In this document: one piece after another, positions 1 through 8,664 of the stretch
Position numbering within the stretch: the stretch's first letter is position 1
How the letters are laid out: every line of letters starts with the position of its first letter
DNA from: Neptunicella marina
GTDB lineage: Bacteria > Pseudomonadota > Gammaproteobacteria > Enterobacterales > Alteromonadaceae
Direction: 5' to 3'
DNA length: 64,000 nucleotides
Assembly: GCF_014270035.1 (NCBI RefSeq)
Contig: NZ_JACNEP010000015.1
Coordinates: forward strand, 1-64,000
Notes under the pieces: model-generated
Seen by the model: only the letters and a program-made list of their open reading frames with translations
Databases searched by the model: none
What the model was told of the DNA's origin: nothing
Position numbers and translations under genes: made by a program

Positions 1-13
1 TCAAGTGCACAAT

Positions 14-41
14 GAAAAAAGCCAGTAGAAAATCTACTGGC
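14..41 (-). terminator. Rho-independent terminator of the peroxiredoxin gene
   Basis: A perfect 9-bp stem (21-29 with 33-41) closes a 3-nt loop. On the minus strand it is followed by a run of six T (complement of 15-20). It lies 42 bases past the peroxiredoxin stop codon. Confidence 0.85.
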
Positions 42-82
42 CTTTGAAAAACCGTCAACCTATTTCAGGACGACACAAGAAC

Positions 83-688
83 TTAAAGCTTATCGCTGTT
101 TGCAGATAAGTAGGCAGCAACACCTTCAGGGTTTGCGCTCATACCTTTATCACCTTCCTGCCAACCAGCAGGACATACTTCACCATGCTCTTCGTGGAAT
201 GCTAATGCATCAACCATACGAATCATTTCATCAACGTTACGACCTAAAGGCAGATCGTTAACAACCTGATGACGAACAACACCGTTTGCATCAATTAAGA
301 AAGAACCACGGAAAGCAACACCTGCGTCTGGATGCTCAACGTCATACGCCTGGCAAATTTCGTGTTTAGTATCAGCAACCAAAGTATACTGAACCTGACC
401 AATACCACCGTCGTTGATGGCAGTGTTACGCCATGCGTTGTGGGTGAACTGAGAATCGATAGATACACCGATTACTTCAACGCCACGTTTTTGGAATTCA
501 GCATAACGCTTATCAAAAGCGATCAGCTCTGAAGGACAAACAAAGGTGAAATCCAGTGGATAGAAAAATACAACGGCAGGTTTACCTTTAATTGCTTCAC
601 TTAAGGTAAAGCTGTCAACAATTTCACCACTTCCCAGTACTGCTGCTGCTGTAAAATCCGGAGCCGGACGACCAACCAAAACACTCAT
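83..688 (-). CDS. Typical 2-Cys peroxiredoxin (AhpC/Prx1 family)
   Basis: Thiol peroxidase of 201 residues that reduces hydrogen peroxide and organic peroxides in the cytoplasm. The peroxidatic cysteine is C51 in the FTFVCPSE motif, and the resolving cysteine is C172 in EVCPAGW, so it is a typical two-cysteine enzyme that works as an obligate dimer. Length and motifs are those of the AhpC-Prx1 class. No ahpF-like reductase lies beside it in this window, so the electron donor (thioredoxin or AhpF) cannot be read from context. It stands alone, divergent from bfd, with its own terminator. I did not find a convincing OxyR site in the 247-base upstream gap. Confidence 0.95.
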   Translation of the reverse strand: MSVLVGRPAPDFTAAAVLGSGEIVDSFTLSEAIKGKPAVVFFYPLDFTFVCPSELIAFDKRYAEFQKRGVEVIGVSIDSQFTHNAWRNTAINDGGIGQVQYTLVADTKHEICQAYDVEHPDAGVAFRGSFLIDANGVVRHQVVNDLPLGRNVDEMIRMVDALAFHEEHGEVCPAGWQEGDKGMSANPEGVAAYLSANSDKL

Positions 689-891
689 ATTATGTTCCTC
701 AGATTAATTTATAGTAAATATTTATTGCGTGACCATATGTGACTGAATCACTCACAAAGGATTATAGGGTCGAAAGCTTAAAAACCAAGCCGTTGACAGA
801 ATTTATTTAAATGTTAATCACTTACAAAGTTATGCATGTATTTACCGTAAAAAACACACTTTTTGAAAATAAAACTTGGCTTTTAGTTAAA

Positions 892-906
892 TGGCAATTA
901 TTATCA
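892..906 (+). promoter_or_regulatory. Candidate Fur box upstream of bfd
   Basis: The 15 bases read TGGCAATTATTATCA, matching the 7-1-7 Fur consensus TGATAATNATTATCA at 12 of 14 defined positions; the right half is exact. It ends 29 bases before the bfd ATG, a position where Fur would block the promoter. Fur control of bfd is known in enteric bacteria and pseudomonads; here it is inferred from the site alone. Confidence 0.65.
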
Positions 907-935
907 TTTGCAGTTTTAGTTAGAGGTTATGTTGA

Positions 936-1130
936 ATGTACGTTTGTCTTTGTTACGCCATTACTGACAAGCAGATCAAACAAGCAGTGCGCGAAGAGGG
1001 AGTCGGCTCCCTGCGCGAACTGCGTAAACATTTGGGTGTCGGTGGCCAGTGTGGTACCTGTGTGCAAATGGCACAAAGTATCATTGATAACACCATTATC
1101 GATGAATCTTTGTTTAAGGAAGTGTGTTAA
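936..1130 (+). CDS. bfd: Bacterioferritin-associated ferredoxin Bfd
   Basis: A 64-residue [2Fe-2S] ferredoxin that in other bacteria docks on bacterioferritin and passes electrons to the core so that stored Fe(III) leaves as Fe(II). The four cluster ligands are in the family pattern: C4-x-C6 and C39-x-x-C42, in YVCLCYAIT and GGQCGTC. Length is typical. It sits 153 bases upstream of two bacterioferritin genes on the same strand, which fits its partner role, and behind a Fur-box candidate. A longer overlapping frame (811-1248) is a shadow. Confidence 0.95.
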   Translation: MYVCLCYAITDKQIKQAVREEGVGSLRELRKHLGVGGQCGTCVQMAQSIIDNTIIDESLFKEVC

Positions 1131-1160
1131 ACAGCACGCTTTCGCACTAAAAACTGTATT

Positions 1161-1179
1161 AATAATGAGAATGCTTAAC
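1161..1179 (+). promoter_or_regulatory. Weak candidate Fur box upstream of the bacterioferritin pair
   Basis: The segment can be read as three hexamers, AATAAT-GAGAAT-G-CTTAAC, matching the GATAAT-type Fur array at about 14 of 18 positions. It lies about 105 bases before the first ferritin start. The match is clearly poorer than the bfd site. Confidence 0.3.
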
Positions 1180-1283
1180 ATTCATATCCCATTGTTTTTA
1201 TTAGGTTTTTTATTTGATTTTCTTGTAATCCCCCAGCAAAAACACTAAAGTTAGCCCACTCTACTGTTCCGTAAGGACTTGTT

Positions 1284-1754
1284 ATGCGTGGTGATAAATT
1301 AGCGCTGGAACACTTAGCCAAAGTGTTAACCTGCGAATTAACCTCTATTAATCAGTACTTTCTGCATGCCCGTATGTGTAAAAACTGGGGACTGAAAGGC
1401 CTGAATGAAAAGGAATACAAAAAATCGATTCTTGATATGAAGCAATCTGACAAGTTGATTGAACGTATTCTGATGTTAGGTGGCATCCCTAACCTGCAAC
1501 AACTTGGCAAACTGCATATTGGTGAAGATGTACAGGAAATATTGCAGTGCGACATGAAATTACAACTGGAACATCTGCAAGTTAGCAAACAAGCCATTCA
1601 AGCTTGTGAACAACAAGGTGACTTTGTATCCCGCGAAATTCTGGACGAGATACTCACCCAGGAAGAAGATTACATAGACTGGCTGGAAACCCAGCTGCAT
1701 TTATGGGATCAACTTGGTTCAGAAAATTACCTTCAATCTATGGTCAACGATTAA
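1284..1754 (+). CDS. bfr: Bacterioferritin subunit, haem-binding type with defective ferroxidase site
   Basis: A 156-residue ferritin-fold subunit aligned without gaps to E. coli Bfr. The haem ligand M52 is present. Of the six dinuclear-site ligands (E18, E51, H54, E94, E127, H130) only E18 and E127 remain; the others are D51, Q54, Q94 and Y130. This subunit therefore probably binds haem but cannot form a normal di-iron centre. Start ATG at 1284 is preceded by AAGGA at 1273-1277. The next gene begins 13 bases after the stop and encodes the complementary subunit, so a mixed 24-mer is likely. Confidence 0.92.
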   Translation: MRGDKLALEHLAKVLTCELTSINQYFLHARMCKNWGLKGLNEKEYKKSILDMKQSDKLIERILMLGGIPNLQQLGKLHIGEDVQEILQCDMKLQLEHLQVSKQAIQACEQQGDFVSREILDEILTQEEDYIDWLETQLHLWDQLGSENYLQSMVND

Positions 1755-1767
1755 CCGGAGCAACGCG

Positions 1768-2235
1768 ATGAAAGGTCAACAATCGATTATCGATCACATG
1801 AATACGTTGCTGGGCGCAGAATTAGCAGCAATGGATCAGTACTTCATTCATGCAAAAATGTATGAGGACTGGGGTTTAAATAAGCTACATGAACGCATCG
1901 CACACGAGTTTGATGATGAAAAAGGTCATGCATCATTACTTATCGAACGTATTTTAATGCTGGAAGGCACACCAGATATGAGCAGTCGCAGTGCAGTTCG
2001 TATCGGTAAAACCGTGCCAGAAATGCTGGAAAATGACTTGTTGCTGGAGCAAGAGGTCGGTGATGCATTAAAAGCCGCGATTCAGGAGTGTGAAAAAAGT
2101 CAGGACTATGTGACCCGTGAAATGCTGGAAACATTGTTAGATGATACCGAGCGTGATCATGCGCATTGGTTGGAGCAGCAGTTAGGTTTAATCAAACTAA
2201 CCGGGCTGGCTAATTATCTGCAGTCGCAATTATAA
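1768..2235 (+). CDS. bfr: Bacterioferritin subunit, ferroxidase type without the haem methionine
   Basis: A 155-residue bacterioferritin-family subunit. The start is ATG 1768 with CGGAG seven bases upstream; an open frame extends back to 1714 but would overlap the preceding gene. Ferroxidase ligands E18, E51, H54, E94 and, after a one-residue insertion, E128 and H131 are all present. Position 52, the haem-ligand methionine in classical Bfr, is lysine. It therefore should oxidise Fe(II) but not ligate haem, exactly the reverse of the upstream subunit. Two-subunit bacterioferritins with divided roles are known in Magnetospirillum, Neisseria and pseudomonads; co-assembly here is inference. A terminator follows. 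Confidence 0.93.
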   Translation: MKGQQSIIDHMNTLLGAELAAMDQYFIHAKMYEDWGLNKLHERIAHEFDDEKGHASLLIERILMLEGTPDMSSRSAVRIGKTVPEMLENDLLLEQEVGDALKAAIQECEKSQDYVTREMLETLLDDTERDHAHWLEQQLGLIKLTGLANYLQSQL

Positions 2236-2254
2236 GTATTGAACAACAGACAAT

Positions 2255-2284
2255 AAAAAAAGCCTGACATCGTCAGGCTTTTTT
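2255..2284. terminator. Bidirectional terminator between bfr pair and grxD
   Basis: Stem AGCCTGAC / GTCAGGCT (2261-2268 with 2272-2279) flanked by A6 on the left and T6 on the right, so it can serve both converging transcripts. Confidence 0.85.
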
Positions 2285-2304
2285 GTATTCAGAATAATTT
2301 TAAC

Positions 2305-2637
2305 TTATTCGTCTTTAGCAAATTTAGCTGCTGTTTCTTTGATAAGAGGCTGTAATTCGCCCTGTTGGAACATTTCTAAAATGATGTCACAACCACCCAC
2401 TAACTCACCTTCCACCCATAATTGCGGGAAGGTTGGCCAGTCTGCATAGGCTGGCAGTTCAGCGCGGATGTCAGGGTTTTGTAAAATATCGACATAGGCA
2501 AATTGCTCACCACATGACATCAACGCCTGACTAGCCTGGGCTGAGAAACCACAGCTGGGTAATTTAGGTGAACCTTTCATATAAAGCAGAATCGGATTTT
2601 CGCTGATCTGCTGTTTAATTTTTTCAATCGTTTCCAT
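2305..2637 (-). CDS. grxD: Monothiol glutaredoxin GrxD
   Basis: A 110-residue CGFS-type monothiol glutaredoxin, active-site C29 in KLPSCGFSAQ. This class binds a [2Fe-2S] cluster between two subunits with glutathione, transfers it to apo-proteins and partners with BolA in iron homeostasis. The WPTFPQLW and GGCDI motifs of the glutathione/cluster surface are present. Its position beside bfd, the ferritins and sodB makes a small iron and oxidative-stress neighbourhood, though it is convergent with the ferritins. Confidence 0.95.
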   Translation of the reverse strand: METIEKIKQQISENPILLYMKGSPKLPSCGFSAQASQALMSCGEQFAYVDILQNPDIRAELPAYADWPTFPQLWVEGELVGGCDIILEMFQQGELQPLIKETAAKFAKDE

Positions 2638-2845
2638 TAAATTCGGCCTTTAACACTTGATAATGAGTAATTGGATACCATTTTACCTTTATATGAGCAG
2701 ATACCCAATAGCAACGAACTGAAATCGACGTTATTAGATATAGCAAATACTTTGTTTAAATCTGATTTTTCGCTTTTACTTCAATGCATAACCGACTAGG
2801 ATCTGTCTGTTCAACACACACTTTCAACTAAAACGGAGAATGAAC

Positions 2846-3427
2846 ATGGCTTTTGAATTACCAGCATTGCCTTATGCTAAAGATGCACTGGAACCTCATA
2901 TTTCTGCAGAAACGCTGGAATTTCACCACGGTAAGCACCACGCAACTTACGTGACTAAGTTAAATGGTTTAATTGCCGGCACCGACTTAGAAAGCAAATC
3001 TCTGGAAGATATCGTTCGCAGCTCAGAAGGTGGTATTTTCAACAACGCAGCTCAAATCTGGAACCACACTTTTTACTGGAACAGCTTAAGCCCGAACGGC
3101 GGTGGCGCTCCAACTGGCGCATTAGCTGACGCAATCAATGCAAAATGGGGCTCTTTCGAAGCGTTCCAGGAAGCATTTAACGACAAAGCAGTTAACAACT
3201 TTGGTTCAAGCTGGACCTGGTTAGTAAAAACCGCTTCTGGCGACTTAGATATCGTTAACACCAGCAACGCCGGTACGCCTATTACCGAAGCTGGCGTAAC
3301 ACCACTAATGACGGTTGATTTGTGGGAACACGCTTACTACATCGATTACCGTAACGTGCGCCCTGAATACCTGAAAGGTTTCTGGGCCCTGATCAACTGG
3401 GATTTCGCAGCGAAAAACTTCGCTTAA
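2846..3427 (+). CDS. sodB: Superoxide dismutase [Fe]
   Basis: Cytoplasmic Fe-SOD of 193 residues converting superoxide to oxygen and hydrogen peroxide. Metal ligands are H27, H74, D158 and H162; Q70 in the [13 protein letters not shown] segment is the iron-type signature. Two in-frame ATGs exist at 2840 and 2846. The GGAG at 2835-2838 is one base from the first and seven from the second, and the second gives [11 protein letters not shown], the family's usual N-terminus, so I chose 2846. A strong terminator follows. Confidence 0.96.
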   Translation: MAFELPALPYAKDALEPHISAETLEFHHGKHHATYVTKLNGLIAGTDLESKSLEDIVRSSEGGIFNNAAQIWNHTFYWNSLSPNGGGAPTGALADAINAKWGSFEAFQEAFNDKAVNNFGSSWTWLVKTASGDLDIVNTSNAGTPITEAGVTPLMTVDLWEHAYYIDYRNVRPEYLKGFWALINWDFAAKNFA

Positions 3428-3441
3428 TCGATTTCTGAGTT

Positions 3442-3469
3442 AAAAAGCCCCGCTTAGCGGGGCTTTTTT
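3442..3469. terminator. Bidirectional terminator between sodB and the GMC oxidoreductase
   Basis: GC-rich stem AGCCCCGC / GCGGGGCT with a TTA loop, A5 before and T6 after. It fits both converging genes. Confidence 0.9.
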
Positions 3470-3494
3470 GTTGGGATAATACAACACACCTCAT

Positions 3495-5111
3495 CTAACG
3501 CCAGTCATGCTTAATAAAATCAGCCGCACGCTCGGCAATCATAATAACCGGTGCGTTGGTATTCCCACCTACAATGCTTGGCATAACCGACGCATCGGCA
3601 ATCCGCAGTCCTTTGATACCAATACATTTTAGTCTTGCATCAACCACAGCCATTTCATCATTGTCATGCCCCATTTTGCAGGTTCCGACGGGATGATAAA
3701 TAGTTTGTGCATTGAGCCGAATATAACTCTCTAATTCCTGGTCGCTTATGCGTTCATTGCCTGGCTCAATTTCAACCGCACCTTTTATCGTATAATTCAT
3801 GGTCTGCATAATTTGCCGGGCTAGTTTTAACGCGTTAATTAAAACGTTGAGGTCATCCGGTTCAGCCAGATAATTAGCTTTAATTATCGGTGCTGATTCA
3901 ATACTGGAAGATTGTAATTGAATCTCACCACGACTTTTTGGATACAAATGGCACACGTGCAGGCTGGCACCGTGACCAAAGGCAAGTTGTCTGCCGTGAT
4001 CTCGCAAAATCGCAGGAATAAAATGAAATTGTAAATCGGCTTTTGTTTGCCGTTTATCACTTTTACAAAATCCCCCTGCCTCAGCCACATTACTGGTTAA
4101 CATGCCCCTTCTGGATCGATAATAACGCCAGCTTTGGCGAATCAACTGCCCTATACCACTCAAACTAATGCCGTAACCCTGTGAACTTGAATGTCGGCTT
4201 TGCACCATAATATCTAAGTGATCCTGCAAATTTTTTCCGACACCCGGTTTGATTACTGTCGGCGCAATATTGTGTTTACACAGCTGTTGCTCGTCACCAA
4301 TTCCAGACAACATTAAAAGCTGAGGTGTATTAATCGCACCTGCACACAGCACCACTTCTTTGGTGCTTCGAATAAGCGTTTGTTGTTTGTTTAACGTGAT
4401 ATAAACACCAGAAACATGATTATCCTGAATGTGCAGTTTCTCGACTTGTACATCGCACAACACAGTTAAGTTAGGTCGGTGTTTGGCTGTATCCAGATAG
4501 GCTTTGGCAGCAGAACAGCGCTGGCCATTAGTTTGGGTAACATCGTAAATACCGACGCCATCCCGGAATTCAGCATTAAAGTCATGGTTTGTCGCCAACC
4601 CATGTTTATTGGCCGCTTGAATAAAGGCATCAGATAGCGGATCAGGGTCGGTTAACTGAGTGACTTTCAACGGTCCCTGATTGCTGTGAAATGAGTCAAA
4701 CCTGGAAGTATGTCCTTCAGCCTTAAGAAAATAAGGCAACACTGATTGCCAGTTCCAGCCTGACGCGCCTGCGTTTTCCCATTCATCATAATCGCTGGCA
4801 TCACCACGGATATAACACATGGCATTAACACTGCTGCTGCCGCCCAATACTTTACCTCTGGGCCAATATAACTGACGGTTAGCTAAGTGGGACTCTTGTG
4901 AGGTCTGATAATTCCAGTTAAGTGATTTAATTCTGGCCAGTGCAGCCAGACCAAACGGAATATGGATAAAAGGATTTGAATCAGCTTTTCCCGCTTCAAT
5001 TAACAAAACCTGATAATGGGAAACTTCAGACAAGCGACTGGCAATTACGGCTCCGGCAGAGCCACCACCAATAACAATAAAATCGTAGGAAGAATTTATA
5101 AACGAAGACAT
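3495..5111 (-). CDS. GMC-family FAD-dependent alcohol/choline dehydrogenase-like oxidoreductase
   Basis: A 538-residue flavoprotein of the glucose-methanol-choline family. The FAD-binding GGGSAG loop is at residues 15-20, the GGSSSVNAMCYIRG signature near residue 90, and GAINTPQLLMLSGIG near 260. Near the C-terminus the active-site histidine is in YHPVGTCKMG and the second family position is asparagine in GGNTNAP. The resemblance is to choline dehydrogenase (BetA) and aliphatic alcohol dehydrogenase (AlkJ) types; substrate cannot be decided. GGAG precedes the ATG. It lies 70 bases downstream of fadR on the same strand, so it could be read from the fadR promoter; a link to fatty-alcohol use is inference only. 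Confidence 0.9.
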   Translation of the reverse strand: MSSFINSSYDFIVIGGGSAGAVIASRLSEVSHYQVLLIEAGKADSNPFIHIPFGLAALARIKSLNWNYQTSQESHLANRQLYWPRGKVLGGSSSVNAMCYIRGDASDYDEWENAGASGWNWQSVLPYFLKAEGHTSRFDSFHSNQGPLKVTQLTDPDPLSDAFIQAANKHGLATNHDFNAEFRDGVGIYDVTQTNGQRCSAAKAYLDTAKHRPNLTVLCDVQVEKLHIQDNHVSGVYITLNKQQTLIRSTKEVVLCAGAINTPQLLMLSGIGDEQQLCKHNIAPTVIKPGVGKNLQDHLDIMVQSRHSSSQGYGISLSGIGQLIRQSWRYYRSRRGMLTSNVAEAGGFCKSDKRQTKADLQFHFIPAILRDHGRQLAFGHGASLHVCHLYPKSRGEIQLQSSSIESAPIIKANYLAEPDDLNVLINALKLARQIMQTMNYTIKGAVEIEPGNERISDQELESYIRLNAQTIYHPVGTCKMGHDNDEMAVVDARLKCIGIKGLRIADASVMPSIVGGNTNAPVIMIAERAADFIKHDWR

Positions 5112-5181
5112 TCCCTATCTCCGTATTTAGATGTGAACCGAAAAACACATTGGGTAGCGTATCACGGTTGTTTTATTAGGT

Positions 5182-5892
5182 TTAATCAACCAAACCTTTA
5201 GGCATGTTTTCACGCACGCTATTCCAGATATCACCGCTTTCTTTGCCATAATCACGCACGAGAACAGGAACAGCTTCAAAATTAGCGTTTTGCGCCAATT
5301 CACATAATTGCTGGTAATATTTTCGACTCAGGTCGCGTGCAGCCTGATGTGAAAAATAATAACCACCAATACGTGAATACAGGCGTTTAAACCCATTCAT
5401 CAACAATACATAAATATAGTTACCTGACGCCATGGCGATATCATGGTTAACCTGGTAGTCATAGTCAGCAAACGCCTGACCATCATCTTCAACCTGCTCA
5501 TATCCACTTAGAATTTCGCGCACTTTCTCTGGATTGTTTTTGATCGCACCACGAATAAATATGGCGCTGACCGACGTACGGGCAGCCAACAGATTGTCTA
5601 CTAACTCAGGAATGCCTTCTTCGTCTAAACGTGCCAGGGTTTCCAAAATATTAAGGCTGGACGTTTCCCAGAAGTTATTCACTTTAGTCGGTTTACCATG
5701 TTGAATAGTTAACCAGCCATCCCGGGCTAAACGCTGCAATACTTCACGTAATGTTGTGCGTGTGACACCTATTAATTCTGACAGCTCGCGCTCTGCGGGT
5801 AAGATGGTGCCAGGAGGAAACCTGCCACTCCAGATAGACTCAACAATATATTCTTCAGCGAAACCTGCAGGACTTTGCGCTTTATAGATCAT
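5182..5892 (-). CDS. fadR: Fatty-acid metabolism regulator FadR (GntR family)
   Basis: A 236-residue acyl-CoA-responsive repressor/activator closely resembling E. coli FadR. The N-terminal winged helix is nearly identical ([45 protein letters not shown]) and the C-terminal alpha-helical domain binds long-chain acyl-CoA in the family. It normally represses beta-oxidation genes and activates unsaturated fatty-acid synthesis. A FadR-like 17-bp site lies 36 bases upstream of its start, suggesting autoregulation, and another lies upstream of fadD. fadR with nhaB and dsbB is a conserved gamma-proteobacterial neighbourhood. Confidence 0.97.
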   Translation of the reverse strand: MIYKAQSPAGFAEEYIVESIWSGRFPPGTILPAERELSELIGVTRTTLREVLQRLARDGWLTIQHGKPTKVNNFWETSSLNILETLARLDEEGIPELVDNLLAARTSVSAIFIRGAIKNNPEKVREILSGYEQVEDDGQAFADYDYQVNHDIAMASGNYIYVLLMNGFKRLYSRIGGYYFSHQAARDLSRKYYQQLCELAQNANFEAVPVLVRDYGKESGDIWNSVRENMPKGLVD

Positions 5893-5928
5893 AAAAGGTA
5901 ACCAATTGCGATTCTTGTTCTTTTAGTT

Positions 5929-5945
5929 AACTGATTGTACCAGAT
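5929..5945 (-). promoter_or_regulatory. Candidate FadR operator upstream of fadR
   Basis: Minus-strand reading ATCTGGTACAATCAGTT agrees with the enteric FadR consensus (as I recall it, AGCTGGTCCGAYNTGTT) at 12 of 16 informative positions, including the CTGGT half and the GTT end. It is centred about 45 bases upstream of the fadR start, consistent with autoregulation. Confidence 0.5.
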
Positions 5946-6068
5946 GAATTTTACAAGGAACAATTTATGTTTACAGTTTATTAAAGTAATTCTGGTGTTA
6001 AATGATTCATATTAGCTATATATGTCTTAATAAATATCGTTGCGCTTCCGTTTTTCCAATCTAAGGCT

Positions 6069-6785
6069 ATGAAAATGAAAGGGTTTATCTTTTTAATATT
6101 ACTACTGTTACCGAACCTTAGTCAGGTAGAATCAGCAGAGTTACCCTCGACATTTGAGCGCCCACAAAAGTTGCTGGTAACCTACGTCGACCATCCATCC
6201 ATCAAACCCTATCTCGAATTATTCACCCAGGTCTACCAGCAGGATTTACATATAGACATAGAACTAAGGCCAATCCCTGCTATGCGTGGTCTGATTCAAC
6301 TGGAAAAAGGATTAACCGATGCTGACGTGATAAGGGTTCCCGAGAGCATTGCTTCTTTTGAAAACATTGTGGAAGTAGAACCGCAACTGGGTTTCGCACA
6401 AATTCAATTGTTATGTCTCCCGGGCGAGCTGTGCGACTTAACGATTCTTGAAAATCCGGCACTCGATATTGAAACCAATATGGGTAATAGCTACTTACTG
6501 CAAGGCTATAACATCAAAGCCCAGCTACATTTTAACGAAAACATGCAAAGCACACTCAACATGCTAAGAGCCAAACGGATTAAATATGCGATTTTTGTTA
6601 CACCCAAAAATAACTATCAGGTGTTGCAAGATGAGTTTAACCAACTTCCTTTAAAAACGGTTAAGTTAATTCACATTATCAATAAAAAATACGCTCCTTT
6701 GCTGCCAGAACTAACAAAATCACTGCAAAAACGTCTGCCTTCTTTCCAGAAAGAGCGTCACCTAATCAATTTGCCCAGCAATTAA
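6069..6785 (+). CDS. Secreted periplasmic solute-binding-like protein, unknown ligand
   Basis: A 238-residue protein with a clear signal peptide: a hydrophobic run FIFLILLLLP after a basic start and a likely cleavage after VESA. The remainder has the look of the small type-II periplasmic binding fold found in amino-acid-binding proteins and in orphan homologues (residues 35-230: LLVTYVDHPSIKPYLELF, LIQLEKGLTDADVIRVPE), but no permease or ATPase gene is nearby. A second in-frame ATG at 6075 is better spaced from the AAGG at 6063-6066 and may be the true start. It sits between fadR and nhaB, which adjoin directly in E. coli, so it looks like a lineage insertion. Ligand and role unknown. Confidence 0.75.
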   Translation: MKMKGFIFLILLLLPNLSQVESAELPSTFERPQKLLVTYVDHPSIKPYLELFTQVYQQDLHIDIELRPIPAMRGLIQLEKGLTDADVIRVPESIASFENIVEVEPQLGFAQIQLLCLPGELCDLTILENPALDIETNMGNSYLLQGYNIKAQLHFNENMQSTLNMLRAKRIKYAIFVTPKNNYQVLQDEFNQLPLKTVKLIHIINKKYAPLLPELTKSLQKRLPSFQKERHLINLPSN

Positions 6786-7035
6786 AAATCAGCACTGATG
6801 TGGCAATTTAGCTCAAATTTGTAATTTCTATCAGGCCGAACAAGGTCACATTAGGTCTGATTGAAATCAGCAATTCTGCTAACAATGGCTGGTGGTGAAA
6901 TTATCATCATCTACTATTAAACTGATGGAACCTGTAAGGCAAAAACAAGCATAACTATTCAATTTTTCTTGATTTTTTGCTCGTGAGCTTTTACAACATA
7001 CTCTGTTAAATCAGCATAAATAAGGATGCGCATTC

Positions 7036-8616
7036 ATGCAGCAATCTGCAGCTACGGCCCTTTTCAGGAATTTTCTTGGACACTCGCCTGACTGGTACAA
7101 AAAATTCATCATCGCCTGTTTAGTCATTAATCCCATACTGTTTCAAGTTAACCCCTATATGGCAGGCTGGGCTCTGGTACTGGAATTTATCTTTACGCTG
7201 GCAATGGCACTGAAGTGTTATCCTTTGCAACCCGGTGGTCTGCTGGTGATGGAAGCGGTTGCTGTTGGTATGACGTCGCCGGGTCATATCAAAACCGAAA
7301 TAGTCGCCAATATTGAAGTGGTGCTTTTGCTGGTATTTATGGTTGCAGGTATCTTCTTTATGAAAGATTTACTGCTTTACCTGTTTACAAAACTTCTGAT
7401 CCGTTTACGCAGTAAAGTCATACTTTCACTGGCCTTTACTTTTTCAGCCGCATTTTTATCGGCATTTCTGGATGCGCTCACGGTAGTTGCAGTCATCATC
7501 GCGGTTGCTACCGGCTTTTACAGTATTTATCACAAAGTAGCGTCAGGTAAGGAATATCACCACGATCACGACCATACACATGATGATCATGTTAACCATG
7601 TGAACCGTGAAGACCTTGATTCTTTCCGTGCCTTTTTACGTAATCTTATGATGCACGCGTCGGTGGGTACTGCGCTGGGTGGCGTTATGACAATGGTCGG
7701 TGAACCACAGAATCTGATTATAGCTGATCGCGCCCACTGGAATTTTGTTGAGTTCTTTATGCGTATGTCACCTATTACCGTTCCGGTATTTTTCGCAGGT
7801 TTGTTAACAACCTTCCTGCTGGAAAAGCTTAAATTATTTGAATATGGTGCAAAATTGCCCGACAGCGTGCGGAATATTCTTACCGATTATGCTGCCGAAC
7901 TGGATAACAAACGCACTCGTCAGGATAACGTTAAACTGGCGTGCCAGGCACTTATTGCCATTTGGTTAATTGTTGGACTGGCGCTGCATCTGGCCGCTGT
8001 AGGCCTGATTGGACTATCAATTATCGTATTAGCCACCTCATTCTGCGGTATTGTTGATGAACATAAATTAGGCGCAGCATTCGAAGAAGCGCTGCCTTTT
8101 ACCGCTTTATTATGTGTCTTTTTTGCTGTTGTATCCGTAATCATTGATCAAGGGTTATTTACCCCTGTCATTAATTGGGTACTCACCTATGAAGGTAAGA
8201 CTCAGCTCGTTATGTTTTATATCGCTAACGGCTTGTTATCTATGGTAAGTGACAACGTTTTTGTTGGTTCCGTTTACATTAACGAAGTTGCATCCGCTCT
8301 GGCCAAAGGTGAAATTACCCGCGATCAGTTCGATATGCTTGCTGTAGCCATTAACACAGGTACTAACTTACCGAGTGTTGCAACACCAAATGGTCAGGCC
8401 GCATTCCTGTTCCTGCTGACCTCTGCGCTAGCCCCCCTGCTTCGCTTGTCTTATGGAAAGATGGTTTACATGGCACTGCCTTATACTATCGTATTAACCG
8501 TGGTTGGATTGTTATGTACCTATTTCGGCCTGCATGATTTAACCGATTGGTTGTACCAAATGCATTTAATTAATCACCACAACCCTGGTGATGTAGGTGC
8601 GCCTCTTACTCACTAA
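7036..8616 (+). CDS. nhaB: Na+/H+ antiporter NhaB
   Basis: A 526-residue inner-membrane sodium/proton antiporter of the NhaB type, used for sodium export and pH balance. Near-identity to the enteric family is visible throughout: [16 protein letters not shown] at the N-terminus, [20 protein letters not shown], and [14 protein letters not shown]. About a dozen hydrophobic segments are spread along the chain. A histidine/aspartate-rich loop near residues 174-186 ([13 protein letters not shown]) interrupts the first half and could be cation-sensing, by inference. AAGGA at 7022-7026 supports the chosen ATG. dsbB follows 48 bases later. Confidence 0.97.
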   Translation: MQQSAATALFRNFLGHSPDWYKKFIIACLVINPILFQVNPYMAGWALVLEFIFTLAMALKCYPLQPGGLLVMEAVAVGMTSPGHIKTEIVANIEVVLLLVFMVAGIFFMKDLLLYLFTKLLIRLRSKVILSLAFTFSAAFLSAFLDALTVVAVIIAVATGFYSIYHKVASGKEYHHDHDHTHDDHVNHVNREDLDSFRAFLRNLMMHASVGTALGGVMTMVGEPQNLIIADRAHWNFVEFFMRMSPITVPVFFAGLLTTFLLEKLKLFEYGAKLPDSVRNILTDYAAELDNKRTRQDNVKLACQALIAIWLIVGLALHLAAVGLIGLSIIVLATSFCGIVDEHKLGAAFEEALPFTALLCVFFAVVSVIIDQGLFTPVINWVLTYEGKTQLVMFYIANGLLSMVSDNVFVGSVYINEVASALAKGEITRDQFDMLAVAINTGTNLPSVATPNGQAAFLFLLTSALAPLLRLSYGKMVYMALPYTIVLTVVGLLCTYFGLHDLTDWLYQMHLINHHNPGDVGAPLTH

Positions 8617-8664
8617 GAGAGCAAGGCTACATGGGAAATAAGAAAATTTATTGCGGAAACAATA

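Noticed and set aside
811-1248. A 145-codon frame overlapping bfd
   Set aside because: It lies across the Fur box and all of bfd in another frame, has no family resemblance, and bfd is unmistakable.
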